A stretch of DNA of 64,000 nt. Source: Gammaproteobacteria bacterium. GTDB lineage: Bacteria; Pseudomonadota; Gammaproteobacteria; JACKNK01. This document shows, piece by piece, positions 11,971 through 21,774 of this stretch; positions within the stretch are counted from its first letter, which is position 1, and each line of letters begins with the position of its first letter. The stretch is from NCBI GenBank assembly GCA_024234895.1, contig JACKNJ010000006.1, positions 124,001 to 188,000 on the forward strand. The letters are read 5' to 3'. Below the pieces are notes generated by a model, which worked only from the letters and a program-made list of their open reading frames with translations, was not told the DNA's origin and did not search any database. A program made the position numbers and the translations under genes.

Positions 11971-12114
11971 CGAAGCGAACGAGGGCACGTTCCGGAAGGA
12001 AGGCCGATCAGTTTATCAGATATGGGTACAAGCCGACGCGGCCCTTATAGCCCACTCGGGATAGTGTTATATGAGTCTTCCTTGGTACCATTAGCGCTTC
12101 ATGAATTATTGATG

Positions 12115-12145
12115 AGCGGCCAGACTCACTCGGGTCGCTTTTTTT
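12115..12145 (+). terminator. Intrinsic terminator/attenuator upstream of the small protein gene
   Basis: A 7-bp stem (AGCGGCC with GGTCGCT, one G-T pair) and an 11-base loop are followed directly by seven T residues. It lies 49-79 bases upstream of the small protein's ATG. The preceding 100 bases are more AT-rich than their surroundings and include a possible -10 (TTATAT, 12067-12072). The transcript ending here could be a short RNA, or this could be an attenuator for the small gene. Confidence 0.55.
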
Positions 12146-12193
12146 CTTCGGCCCCCCGGCCTCAACTCGAATCCAGCAAACTTGGAGGTTTAC

Positions 12194-12391
12194 ATGTCCA
12201 GACGCCAAGAAGTGATCTCTCGCATGCTCGAGCTGCAGAAGCAGTTCATCGATTACGAGCACGAGAACGGTCTCGACCCGGAGGCTTATTACGCGGACGA
12301 GAACTTCCTCGGCGGTTTCCGCAAGGAATACTACGATCTGGCCAAGGAGCTGGTTGACCTCTCCCACGCGGAGAAGGGCTCCCACCGCTAA
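12194..12391 (+). CDS. Small acidic cytoplasmic protein of unknown function
   Basis: The 65-residue product starts at ATG 12194, fixed by a perfect GGAGG at 12184-12188 with 5-base spacing. A TTG four codons upstream overlaps that site and is rejected. It is rich in charged and aromatic residues (MSRRQEVISRMLELQKQFID, then YYADENFLGGFRKEYYDLAK) and predicted to be largely helical. It has no signal peptide, membrane segment or cysteine. It ends with a good terminator and has a possible attenuator in front, so it looks like a real, separately expressed and perhaps abundant small protein. I do not recognise the family. Confidence 0.8.
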   Translation: MSRRQEVISRMLELQKQFIDYEHENGLDPEAYYADENFLGGFRKEYYDLAKELVDLSHAEKGSHR

Positions 12392-12456
12392 GGTCGGACA
12401 GTCCCGCCCAGCGGGGCACCGGTCGCCGAGGGTCTGTTTCCCGAATGCGATCCCGA

Positions 12457-12486
12457 AAGGCCGCTCCATCGTGAGCGGCCTTTTTC
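12457..12486 (+). terminator. Rho-independent terminator after the small protein gene
   Basis: A 9-bp perfect stem (AAGGCCGCT / AGCGGCCTT) with an 8-base loop is followed by a T-run. It is 66 bases after the stop of the small gene and 31 bases before the piuC start, so it separates the two units. Confidence 0.85.
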
Positions 12487-12516
12487 GTTTCCCCTCCCGC
12501 ACAGACGAACAACGCC

Positions 12517-13188
12517 ATGTTGCTGACCCTGAACAAGGTCCTCTCCGCCGACGACATCGCCCAACTCCGCCGGATCATCGCCGCCGGTCAGGCCGCCGAT
12601 GGCCGGCTGAGCGCCGGCATGGCCGCCGCCAAGGTCAAGAAGAACGAGGAGATGCAGTTCAGCGATGACCAGCGCATGCAGATCAATCGTCTGCTCATGA
12701 CGCGGCTCGGCGCGAATCCGAACTTCCGCAACGCCACCTTCCCGCTGCGCGTCGCCGACCCGATCATCGCCCGCTACGTGCCGGGGATGGCCTACGGCGA
12801 GCACATCGATGATCCGATCATGGGCAGCGGGCAGAAATTCCGCACCGATGTGTCGATGACGATCTTCCTCAACGATCCGGACGACTACGAAGGCGGCGAT
12901 CTGGTCGTCGAAACCCCGTTTGGGCAGCAGAAGGTCAAGTTGCCTGCCGGTGACGCGGTGATCTATCCGTCGGGCAGCCTGCATCAGGTCGCCGAGGTCA
13001 CCGGCGGAGAACGGCTGGTCGCGGTCGCCTGGATCCAGAGCATGATCCGGGACCCCCAGCGCCGGCAGATCCTCTACGAACTGAATCAGGCCCGCGAGAA
13101 GCTTCTGGTGATCTCGCCGGGCAACAGCGAAACCCGTCACGTCGATCATGCCTACATCAATCTGGTGCGCATGTGGGCAGAGGTCTGA
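12517..13188 (+). CDS. piuC: PKHD-type Fe(II)/2-oxoglutarate-dependent hydroxylase (PiuC/YbiX family)
   Basis: The 223-residue protein is the standard length for PKHD hydroxylases. The iron ligands are visible as HIDDPIMG (His-x-Asp) and, about 60 residues later, SGSLHQV (distal His). The 2-oxoglutarate-binding Arg is in the GGERLVAVAWIQS region. N-terminal MLLTLNKVLSADDIAQLR and SAGMAAAKVKKNEEM segments are characteristic. Family members are often linked to iron-uptake receptors, but none is adjacent here and the substrate is unknown. Confidence 0.9.
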   Translation: MLLTLNKVLSADDIAQLRRIIAAGQAADGRLSAGMAAAKVKKNEEMQFSDDQRMQINRLLMTRLGANPNFRNATFPLRVADPIIARYVPGMAYGEHIDDPIMGSGQKFRTDVSMTIFLNDPDDYEGGDLVVETPFGQQKVKLPAGDAVIYPSGSLHQVAEVTGGERLVAVAWIQSMIRDPQRRQILYELNQAREKLLVISPGNSETRHVDHAYINLVRMWAEV

Positions 13189-13257
13189 CAGCTGTCGGTT
13201 GACTTGCAACCGCTCAGACCTTTTCATGACGCCCGTCTCCTTTAACGGACCCCATCC

Positions 13258-14553
13258 TTGGACGACTTACCGCTAGGCCTGCTGTTCGGCTCGCTGATCG
13301 TGCTGATCCTGCTGTCCGGGTTCTTTTCCGGTTCCGAAACCGGCCTGATGACCCTCAACCGCTACCGCATGAAGCACAAGGCCGAGGCCGGCCACGGCGG
13401 CGCGCGACGCGCCTCCGAACTGCTCGCGCGGCCCGATCGCCTGATCGGCGTGATCCTGCTCGGCAACAACTTCGTCAACATCCTCGCCTCCGCGATCGCG
13501 ACCGTGCTCGCCATCCGTCTGTGGGGCGAGGCCGGCATCGCCATCGCCACCGGCCTGCTGACTGTGGTGATCCTGATCTTCGCGGAGGTCACGCCGAAGA
13601 CCTTCGCGGCGCTGCATCCGGAACGCATCGCCTACCCCGCCTCCTACGTGATGAAGCCGCTGCTCACGCTCTTGTATCCGTTGGTGTGGGTAACGAATCT
13701 TCTGGCCAACGGATTGCTCAGGCTGCTCGGCGTGTCCGCGGAGCATGGCAAGCGTGAACAGCTCTCGCGCGAGGAACTGCGCGCGGTGGTCAACGAATCG
13801 AGCAGCCTGATCCCGGAACGTCACCAGAACATGCTGATCGGCGCGCTCGACCTTGAGGACGTGCATGTCGAGGACATCATGATCCCGCGCAACGAGATCA
13901 TCGGCATCGACATCGAGGATTCCTGGGAGCGCATCCATCGGCAGCTGATCACCAGCCCGTTCACGCGCCTGCCGGTCTACCGCGAGACCATCGAGAACAC
14001 CTTCGGCGTGCTCCATCTTCGCGACGCGGTCCATCTGCTCGACAAGCCCGAGGTGGACCGCGAACACCTGACCGGGGTGTTGCGCGAGCCGTACTTCATC
14101 CCCGAGGCCACGCCGCTCTACACGCAGTTGCTGAACTTCCAGCGTTTCAAGCAGCGCATCGGCCTGGTGGTGGACGAATACGGCGATATCCAGGGCATGG
14201 TCACGCTGGAGGATCTGCTCGAGGAGGTGGTCGGCGAATTCACCACCGATCCGACCGACAGCCTGTACCGCTTTGCCGACCCGGTCGGCGACGGCAGCTA
14301 CCTCGTCGACGGCTCCGCCAACATCCGCGCCCTGAACCGCATGTTCGGCTGGGAACTGCCGACCGACGGTCCGCGCACCATCAACGGCCTGCTGCTGGAG
14401 CACCTGGAGACCATCCCCAATCCGGGCACCAGCCTCATGATCGCGGGCTACCCGCTGGAAGTGCGCCAGACCACGAGCAACACCATCAAGACCGTGCTGA
14501 TCATGCCGCGCTGGCCCGGACGGACTGGCGACCAACCCGCGCACGAAGGTTGA
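13258..14553 (+). CDS. HlyC/CorC-family transporter (CorB/YfjD, CNNM-type) with CBS domains
   Basis: The 431-residue product has an N-terminal DUF21/CNNM membrane domain with about four hydrophobic segments (LFGSLIVLILLSGFFSGSET, ILLGNNFVNILASAIATVL, LLTVVILIFAEVTPKTFAAL). A CBS pair follows (EDIMIPRNEIIGID, RIGLVVDEYGDIQGMVTLED), then a C-terminal CorC_HlyC domain (DGSYLVDGSANIRALNRMFG). It is an inner-membrane protein implicated in Mg2+/Co2+ handling. The start is uncertain: the frame begins at TTG 13258, which places the first membrane segment correctly, but no clear ribosome binding site is seen. Confidence 0.92.
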   Translation: MDDLPLGLLFGSLIVLILLSGFFSGSETGLMTLNRYRMKHKAEAGHGGARRASELLARPDRLIGVILLGNNFVNILASAIATVLAIRLWGEAGIAIATGLLTVVILIFAEVTPKTFAALHPERIAYPASYVMKPLLTLLYPLVWVTNLLANGLLRLLGVSAEHGKREQLSREELRAVVNESSSLIPERHQNMLIGALDLEDVHVEDIMIPRNEIIGIDIEDSWERIHRQLITSPFTRLPVYRETIENTFGVLHLRDAVHLLDKPEVDREHLTGVLREPYFIPEATPLYTQLLNFQRFKQRIGLVVDEYGDIQGMVTLEDLLEEVVGEFTTDPTDSLYRFADPVGDGSYLVDGSANIRALNRMFGWELPTDGPRTINGLLLEHLETIPNPGTSLMIAGYPLEVRQTTSNTIKTVLIMPRWPGRTGDQPAHEG

Positions 14554-14616
14554 AGGCACTACACTCCGGGGCCGGAAACTTCTCCCCAACGCCCCGCTGA
14601 ACGGCGACCGCTCCCG

Positions 14617-15492
14617 ATGAAACACCCGATCATCCGACTGCTTCGCCCGCACCAGTACATCAAGAACGGGTTCGTTTTCCTCGGGCCGATCTTCGCGGTG
14701 CAATGGGACGGGGCCACGCTGCTGTCCGCGCTGACCGTGTTCATTGCATTCTGCGCGGCGGCCAGCGCCATCTACGTGCTCAACGATCTGTCGGACATCG
14801 AAGCCGACCGCGCCCATCCCCGCAAGCGCGACCGGCCACTGGCCTCCGGCGAGGTCACCGCGGCGACCGGCTGGCGGCTGGCCATCGGCCTGGGGATCTT
14901 CGCGCTGGCCGCGTCGGCCTCGATCAGCCTCTGGGCGGCGGCACTGATCGGCGCCTACATCGCGATGAACATCGGCTATTCGCTGAGCTGGAAGCACATC
15001 GTCGTCATCGACGTGTTCCTGATCTCGGCGGGCTTCATGTTGCGCATCCTCGCCGGCACCAAGGGTCTCGGCATCGAACCCTCCCCCTGGCTGCTGCTGT
15101 GCGGCCTGATGGTCACGCTGTTCCTGGGTTTCGCGAAACGCCGGGCCGAACTGCTGATGGTCGAGGATGCCGGCAAGGCCGACGCCGGCCTGACCCGACG
15201 CGTGCTGGACGCCTACAACCCGGCGATGATCGAGCAGTTCATGGCCATCACCGCTGCCTGCACGATCCTCAGCTACAGCCTGTACACGGTCAGCGCCGAA
15301 ACGCTTGAGCGCCACGCCACCGGGGCGCTGATCTACACCGTGCCCTTCGTCGTCTACGGCGTGTTCCGCTACATCTTCCTGCTGCATCGCCACGGCCATG
15401 GCGACGATACCGCCCGCACCCTGACCTCCGATCCGCATCTGCTGGTCACCGTCGCCGCCTGGATCGCGGTCACCGTCTACATCCTCGCCTGA
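14617..15492 (+). CDS. Decaprenyl-phosphate phosphoribosyltransferase (UbiA superfamily, DPPR synthase)
   Basis: This 291-residue polytopic membrane protein belongs to the UbiA prenyltransferase superfamily. Its subtype transfers 5-phosphoribose from PRPP to polyprenyl phosphate (Rv3806c/NoeC-like). The aspartate-rich motif NDLSDIEADRAHP and the downstream KRDRPLASGE are present. The N-terminal RLLRPHQYIKNGFVFLGPIF and the C-terminal AYNPAMIEQF and RYIFLLHR are typical of the DPPR branch rather than of CyoE or UbiA. It opens a five-gene same-strand run that supplies the remaining steps to polyprenylphosphoryl arabinose. Confidence 0.9.
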   Translation: MKHPIIRLLRPHQYIKNGFVFLGPIFAVQWDGATLLSALTVFIAFCAAASAIYVLNDLSDIEADRAHPRKRDRPLASGEVTAATGWRLAIGLGIFALAASASISLWAAALIGAYIAMNIGYSLSWKHIVVIDVFLISAGFMLRILAGTKGLGIEPSPWLLLCGLMVTLFLGFAKRRAELLMVEDAGKADAGLTRRVLDAYNPAMIEQFMAITAACTILSYSLYTVSAETLERHATGALIYTVPFVVYGVFRYIFLLHRHGHGDDTARTLTSDPHLLVTVAAWIAVTVYILA

Positions 15493-15508
15493 TGCGGTTC
15501 GCCGGAAA

Positions 15509-16477
15509 ATGGTCCTGAGCCCCCGCCAACGCCATGCCCTGATCGCCTCCATCGCGCTCGCCGCGCTGGCCTACCTGGGCGTATCGCTGTGGAGCGGCTG
15601 GCGCGACGTGCTGGATGCCTTTGCCCGCATCGGCCTGGGCGGGCTCGCGATCGCTCTCGGTCTCTCGCTGGTCAACTACACGCTGCGCTTCGGCCGCTGG
15701 CAGATGTTCCTGGCGCGCCTCGGGCATCCGATGCCGACCGGCCCCAGTGCGATGATCTATCTGGCCGGTTTCTCCCTGACCACCACGCCCGGCAAGGCCG
15801 GCGAGATGCTGCGCGGCGTGTTCCTGCGCCATCGCGGCATGCCCTACACCGAAAGCACGGCCGCGTTCCTCAGCGAGCGTCTGTCCGACCTGGTCGCGAT
15901 CGTCCTGCTCTGCCTGCTCGGTGCGAGCCTGCTACCGAGTGGCGGCTGGATCATCGCGGTCGGCGTGGTCGCGGTGCTCGGACCACTGATCCTGCTATCG
16001 CGCGGGGCGTGGCTGACCGCGATCGCGGAGCGCCTGCACGAGCATCGCTCCCGTATCGGTCGCGCCGGCCATCATCTGGCCCGTCTGTTGCTCGCCGCGC
16101 GTCGCTGCCACACCCCGGGTCTGCTCGCCGGCACCACGCTGCTGAGCGTGATCTCGTGGTCCGCCGAGGCCTGGGCCTTCCATCTGGTGCTGCACTGGCT
16201 GGATTTCGACCCGCCGCTGGCGTTCTCGTTCGGCGTCTATGCACTGGCCATGCTGGCCGGCGCGCTGAGCTTCCTGCCCGGCGGTCTGGGCGGCTCCGAA
16301 GTGGTGATGATCGGCCTGCTGCTGTGGGCCGGCATGGGCGAGGCCGAGGCCACCGCCGCGACCGTCGTGACCCGGCTGGCGACCTTGTGGTTCGCGGTCG
16401 TGCTCGGCGTGCTCGCGCTGCTGTTCGGCCAGCGCAGCCTGAACCCGGTCGCCGCCGAAGCCGAGCCGGCAACATGA
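15509..16477 (+). CDS. Flippase-like membrane protein (lysylphosphatidylglycerol synthase TM family, UPF0104)
   Basis: The 322-residue protein has about eight hydrophobic helices and the UPF0104/LPG_synthase_TM features: LSLVNYTLRFGRWQMFLARLG, TTTPGKAGEMLRGVFL, SERLSDLVAIVLLCLLG and SFLPGGLGGSEVVMIGLL. It lacks the aminoacyl-transferase domain of MprF. In this cluster it is a good candidate for moving the polyprenyl-linked sugar across the membrane; that role is inferred from position. It starts 16 bases after the previous gene and overlaps the next by four bases (ATGA). Confidence 0.82.
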   Translation: MVLSPRQRHALIASIALAALAYLGVSLWSGWRDVLDAFARIGLGGLAIALGLSLVNYTLRFGRWQMFLARLGHPMPTGPSAMIYLAGFSLTTTPGKAGEMLRGVFLRHRGMPYTESTAAFLSERLSDLVAIVLLCLLGASLLPSGGWIIAVGVVAVLGPLILLSRGAWLTAIAERLHEHRSRIGRAGHHLARLLLAARRCHTPGLLAGTTLLSVISWSAEAWAFHLVLHWLDFDPPLAFSFGVYALAMLAGALSFLPGGLGGSEVVMIGLLLWAGMGEAEATAATVVTRLATLWFAVVLGVLALLFGQRSLNPVAAEAEPAT

Positions 16478-17769
16478 GCGTCACCTCCTGGAACCGCCTG
16501 CCACGCGTCGAACACGATCGCGTGATCGACTGGTCCAACCGCCACGCGGAACTGCCGGACGGTGAGGACAAGCTGCTCGCGCACGGGCTTGGCCGCAGCT
16601 ACGGCGATGTCTGCCTGAACGAAGGCGGCACGCTGCTGCGCACCCGCGCGATGGATCACTACATCGCCTTCGATCGCGCCACCGGTCGCCTGCGCGCCGA
16701 GGCCGGCGTGTCGCTGAAGGACATCCTCGATCTGGTGCTGCCGCAGGGCTGGTTCCTGCCGGTCACGCCGGGCACCCGCTACGTCACGCTCGGCGGCGCG
16801 ATCGCCAACGACGTGCACGGCAAGAACCACCACGTGATGGGCAACTTCGGCCACCACGTCACCCGCCTGGAACTGCTGCGCTCGGACGGTCAACGCGTCG
16901 AATGCACGCCCGAGCAGAATACCGACTGGCTCGAGGCGACCATCGGCGGATTGGGCCTGACCGGCCTGATCACCTGGGCCGAAATCCAGCTCGTACCGGT
17001 CGCGAATCCGTTCATGGTGGTCGAGAACATCCGCTTCCGGAATCTTGACGGCTTCTGGGCTCAGGACGCCGCCGTCGACGCGGAATACCCGTACACCGTC
17101 TCCTGGGTCGACTGCGTCGCCAGCGGCAGGCAACGCGGGCGCGGCATCTTCATGGTCGGTCGCCACGCGCCGCCGCAGGCCGATCTGCCGGGGCACACGG
17201 AGCGCGCGCCAACCTTCCCGTTCGATCCGCCGTTCTCGCTGATAAACAGCCTGAGTCTGAACGCGTTCAACGTCGCCTATTACCACCGCCCGCTGCCCAA
17301 GGGCATCGCGCTGCAACACCACGTCCCGTTCTTCTACCCGCTCGACGGCGTCCGCGAGTGGAACCGCGTCTACGGTCGACGCGGCTTCTACCAGTACCAA
17401 TGCGTGCTGCCGCCGGAAACCAGCCGCGCGGGCATCGACGCGCTGCTCGAACGCATCTCGGGCTCCGGCACCGGCTCGTTCCTGGCCGTGCTGAAGATGT
17501 TCGGCGACATCCCGTCCAGGGGGATGCTGTCGTTCCCGACCGCTGGCGCGACCCTGGCGCTCGACTTCCCCAACCTCGGCGACCGCACGCACAAGCTGTT
17601 CGCGGAACTCGACGCCGTCGTGCGCGACTGCGGCGGCCGCCTGTACCCCGCCAAGGACGCCCGCATGCCGGCGGAGATGTTCCGCCTGTCCTGCCCGCGC
17701 TGGGAAGAATTCACCGCCTTCATCGACCCCCGCTTCTCGTCCAGTTTCTGGCGGCGGGTGACGGAGTAA
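16474..17769 (+). CDS. dprE1: FAD-dependent decaprenylphosphoryl-ribose 2'-oxidase (DprE1-like)
   Basis: The 431-residue protein starts at ATG 16474, overlapping the flippase gene by four bases. The open frame upstream is an overlap with that gene and is discarded. It has a vanillyl-alcohol-oxidase-type FAD domain with GLGRSYGDVCLNEGG, TPGTRYVTLGGAIANDVHG and GKNHHVMGNFGHHV; the His in this last motif matches a key FAD-site position of DprE1. The C-terminal substrate domain includes FYQYQCVLPPE and RLYPAKDARM. It would oxidise polyprenylphosphoryl ribose to the 2-keto intermediate, the first half of epimerisation to arabinose. Confidence 0.9.
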   Translation: MSVTSWNRLPRVEHDRVIDWSNRHAELPDGEDKLLAHGLGRSYGDVCLNEGGTLLRTRAMDHYIAFDRATGRLRAEAGVSLKDILDLVLPQGWFLPVTPGTRYVTLGGAIANDVHGKNHHVMGNFGHHVTRLELLRSDGQRVECTPEQNTDWLEATIGGLGLTGLITWAEIQLVPVANPFMVVENIRFRNLDGFWAQDAAVDAEYPYTVSWVDCVASGRQRGRGIFMVGRHAPPQADLPGHTERAPTFPFDPPFSLINSLSLNAFNVAYYHRPLPKGIALQHHVPFFYPLDGVREWNRVYGRRGFYQYQCVLPPETSRAGIDALLERISGSGTGSFLAVLKMFGDIPSRGMLSFPTAGATLALDFPNLGDRTHKLFAELDAVVRDCGGRLYPAKDARMPAEMFRLSCPRWEEFTAFIDPRFSSSFWRRVTE

Positions 17770-17774
17770 CCACC

Positions 17775-18518
17775 ATGCAACGCATCGTCATCTTCGGCGC
17801 CACCTCCGCGATCGCCGCCGCCTGCGCCCGCCGCTGGAACGCGCTCGGCGCGAACCTGTTCCTGGTCGGTCGCGACACGCCCCGACTGGAAACCCTGGCC
17901 GAGGACCTGCGCGTGCGCGGCGGCGGCAGCAAGGTCGCCGTCGCCAGCGCCGATCTCGCCGACACCAGCGGCCACGACGCACTGTTCGACGCCGCCGAGG
18001 CGGCCCTGGGCGGCATCGACGTGGTGCTGATCGCGCACGGCACCCTGCCCGATCAGGCCGCCTGCGAGGCCTCGCTGGACACCGCCATGGAGGCCATCCA
18101 GGTCAATGCGCTCAGCTACGTCTCGTTGCTCACGCTGGCCGCCAACCGCCTGGAGGCCAAAGGCGATGGCGTCATCTGCGCGATCAGTTCGGTGGCCGGC
18201 GATCGTGGCCGCAAATCCAACTACGTCTATGGCGCCGCCAAGGGCATGGTGAGCCTGTTCCTCGGCGGCCTGCGCAACCGCCTCGCCGACAAGGGCGTCG
18301 CCGTGGTCACCATCAAGCCCGGCTTCGTCGACACCCCGATGACCGCCAGCTTCGACAAGGGCGGCCTGCTGTGGGCGAGCGCCGACACGGTCGCGAAAGG
18401 CATCGTCAGCGCGGTGAAGCGGCGCGCGGACGTGGTCTATCTGCCCGGTTTCTGGTGGCTGATCATGTTCATCATCCGCCACATCCCGGAACGCATCTTC
18501 AAGCGCCTGAGCCTGTAA
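17775..18518 (+). CDS. dprE2: SDR-family polyprenylphosphoryl-2-keto-ribose reductase (DprE2-like)
   Basis: This 247-residue short-chain dehydrogenase starts at ATG 17775, five bases after the dprE1 stop. The nucleotide-binding motif is degenerate but present (IFGATSAIAAACAR). The catalytic set is visible as the Ser in AISSVAGD and the YxxxK of YVYGAAKG. The TIKPGFVDTPMT loop is standard for the family. The C-terminal hydrophobic segment (FWWLIMFIIRHIP) suggests membrane association, as in mycobacterial DprE2. It should reduce the keto intermediate to polyprenylphosphoryl arabinose. Confidence 0.9.
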   Translation: MQRIVIFGATSAIAAACARRWNALGANLFLVGRDTPRLETLAEDLRVRGGGSKVAVASADLADTSGHDALFDAAEAALGGIDVVLIAHGTLPDQAACEASLDTAMEAIQVNALSYVSLLTLAANRLEAKGDGVICAISSVAGDRGRKSNYVYGAAKGMVSLFLGGLRNRLADKGVAVVTIKPGFVDTPMTASFDKGGLLWASADTVAKGIVSAVKRRADVVYLPGFWWLIMFIIRHIPERIFKRLSL

Positions 18519-18528
18519 GGCTGTCACC

Positions 18529-19146
18529 GTGGGCCGCCCGCTCGCGCTGTTCGATTTCGACGGCACGCTGACCCACGGCGACTCGCTGCTGCCGTTCCTG
18601 CGTTTCGCCCTCTCCCCGCCCGCGCTCGCCTGGGGCGCATTCAAAAGCCTGCCGAAACTGAGTGCCTACGCGCTCAAGCTGATCGACAACGAGACCGCCA
18701 AGCAGGACCTCCTCAAGCACACGCTCGGCGGACGTCACATCGACGAATTGAGGGCGATCGGCGCACGCTTCGCGGAGACGTTGATCCCCACGCTGCTGCG
18801 CGAAGACAGCATGGCGCGCCTGCGTGAACACCAGAGCGCCGGCCATCGCTGCGTGCTGGTCAGCGCCTCGGTGGATATCTATCTCGGCCCATGGGCGGAA
18901 AGCATCGGTTTCGACGACCTGATCTGTTCCCGCCCAGAACTCACCGCCGACGGCCACCTCACCGGCAAGCTCACCGGCGGCAACTGCTATGGCGAGGAAA
19001 AGGTCCGCCGCATCCGCACCCTGCTGGATTCCATCGACGCCCCATCCGAAATCCACGCCTACGGCGACAGCCGGGGCGACCGCCCGATGCTGGCGCTGGC
19101 GGACCACGCCTACTGGGTCACCAAAGCCGGTATCGAAGCCGCGTAG
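18529..19146 (+). CDS. HAD-IB family phosphatase
   Basis: This 205-residue HAD hydrolase starts with GTG 18529 and shows motif I FDFDGTLT, motif II VLVSASVDIYL and motif IV GDSRGDRPML. It is SerB-like in fold but lacks ACT domains. As the last gene of the arabinose cluster it probably removes the 5-phosphate from polyprenylphosphoryl-5-phosphoribose. This step is the only one otherwise unassigned; the role is inferred. Its TAG stop lies within a palindromic repeat shared with the convergent radA. Confidence 0.85.
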   Translation: MGRPLALFDFDGTLTHGDSLLPFLRFALSPPALAWGAFKSLPKLSAYALKLIDNETAKQDLLKHTLGGRHIDELRAIGARFAETLIPTLLREDSMARLREHQSAGHRCVLVSASVDIYLGPWAESIGFDDLICSRPELTADGHLTGKLTGGNCYGEEKVRRIRTLLDSIDAPSEIHAYGDSRGDRPMLALADHAYWVTKAGIEAA

Positions 19147-19194
19147 GGTGCGCCATGCGCACCATTCGGCGTCCATTGGTGCGCATGGCGCACC

Positions 19195-19198
<4 letters not shown>
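19143..19198. repeat. Perfect inverted repeat (GTAGGGTGCGC family) joining two convergent genes
   Basis: Two perfect 22-base inverted arms, GTAGGGTGCGCCATGCGCAC and its inverse, are separated by 12 bases. The left arm contains the TAG stop of the HAD phosphatase (19144-19146). The right arm contains the stop of radA on the opposite strand (19195-19197). It may act as a bidirectional terminator. Related pairs lie at 20603-20666 and 54352-54419. Confidence 0.9.
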
Positions 19199-20559
<1,361 letters not shown>

Positions 20560-20602
20560 CGCGAGAAATCCAAGGCCTACAGATACGAACAGGGTGGGTT
20601 GC

Positions 20603-20666
20603 GGTGCGCGGAGCGCACCCTACGAGAAGCACGGCCAAACCACACGTAGGGTGCGCTCCGCGCACC
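20603..20666. repeat. Perfect inverted repeat (GTAGGGTGCGC family), copy 2
   Basis: The 22-base arms GGTGCGCGGAGCGCACCCTA(CG) and their inverse are perfect, with a 20-base spacer. It lies in the 128-base space between alr and radA. It is the same family as 19143-19198 and 54352-54419, sharing the core CGCACCCTAC. Confidence 0.88.
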
Positions 20667-20687
20667 GAAACCACGGGTTGCGGCAGC

Positions 20688-21764
20688 TCAAAGCTCATGC
20701 ACCCGCACCCGTTCCGCGACCTGGCAGAGCAGTTCGTAGGGAATCGTGCCGGCGTGCGCGGCAACCGTCTCGACCGGCAGGCCCGGACCCCACAGAGTGA
20801 CTTCGTCACCAAGCTTCGCGTCGTCGTGGCCGCTGAGATCGAGACAGATCAGGTCCATGGACACACGTCCGATGATGCGCGCGGGTGCCCCGTTCAGCAG
20901 CACCTCGGTTGCGGGATCGACGTGACGCGGGTAGCCGTCACCGTAACCTGCGGCGATCACGGCCATGCGCATGTCCGCCGGCGCGGTGAAATGGCCGCCG
21001 TAGCCGACCCGGTCCCCGGCGCGTAATGCCTTGATCGAGATGACCCGCGTCTTGAACGCCATGACCGGCCTGAGATCGAGGTCGGCCCCGAGCGCGTCCC
21101 CGAACGGGCTCACGCCGTACAACATCAGACCTGGACGCACCCACTCGAAGGCGCTCTCCGGCCAGCCCATCAGGCCCCCGGAATTGGCGATGCTGCGCTG
21201 GCGACAAAGGCCGCCGGTGACCGCATCGAAACGGGCGAGCTGACGTTCGGTGAGCGGGTCGCCCCGGTCATCGGCGTTGGCCAGATGGCTCAACAGGCGG
21301 ATATCGGAAACGACATCCGACAGTTTCTTCAACTCGTTGTATGAACGAATGAATTCCTCTTCGTCCAGACCCAGGCGATGCATGCCGGTGTCGAGTTTCA
21401 ACCAGACCCGGAAGCGGCTGGACAGATTCGCGCGGGCGAGCAATTCGACCTGCGATCGATGATGAATGACCGGCTCGATGTCCCGATCGGCGATCAGGGC
21501 CAGCTCCTCGGCATCAAGCACGCCGGCGAACAACACGATGGGGTGATCGAAGCCCGCCTTGCGAAGTCGCAGAGCCTCATCGACAGACGCCACCGCGAAG
21601 GCATCCGCGTCCCGCAACTGCTCGGCCACGCGGGTCAGGCCATGTCCATAACCGTTGGCCTTGATGACCGCGATCACCCGCGCGCCATCGGCATGGCGAC
21701 GGGCGACGGCGAGGTTGTGGCGCAACGCGGATCGATCGATCTCGACCCAGGCCGTCCGCGTCAT
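20688..21764 (-). CDS. alr: Alanine racemase
   Basis: This 358-residue PLP enzyme makes D-alanine for peptidoglycan. The PLP-binding lysine lies in VIAVIKANGYGHGL. It has the KLDTGMHRLG motif, SNSGG-like IANSGGLMGW, RPGLMLYGVSP, and the C-terminal domain GRVSMDLICLDLSG with the catalytic tyrosine near VGYGGHFTAP. The length is typical. It is 10 bases downstream of dnaB, the conserved gammaproteobacterial dnaB-alr order. Confidence 0.96.
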   Translation of the reverse strand: MTRTAWVEIDRSALRHNLAVARRHADGARVIAVIKANGYGHGLTRVAEQLRDADAFAVASVDEALRLRKAGFDHPIVLFAGVLDAEELALIADRDIEPVIHHRSQVELLARANLSSRFRVWLKLDTGMHRLGLDEEEFIRSYNELKKLSDVVSDIRLLSHLANADDRGDPLTERQLARFDAVTGGLCRQRSIANSGGLMGWPESAFEWVRPGLMLYGVSPFGDALGADLDLRPVMAFKTRVISIKALRAGDRVGYGGHFTAPADMRMAVIAAGYGDGYPRHVDPATEVLLNGAPARIIGRVSMDLICLDLSGHDDAKLGDEVTLWGPGLPVETVAAHAGTIPYELLCQVAERVRVHEL

Positions 21765-21774
21765 GGGCGCGCGC

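Noticed and set aside
15589..16473. Extended N-terminus of the DprE1-like protein
   Set aside because: It overlaps the flippase gene in another frame and is Arg-rich; ATG 16474 begins the conserved domain.
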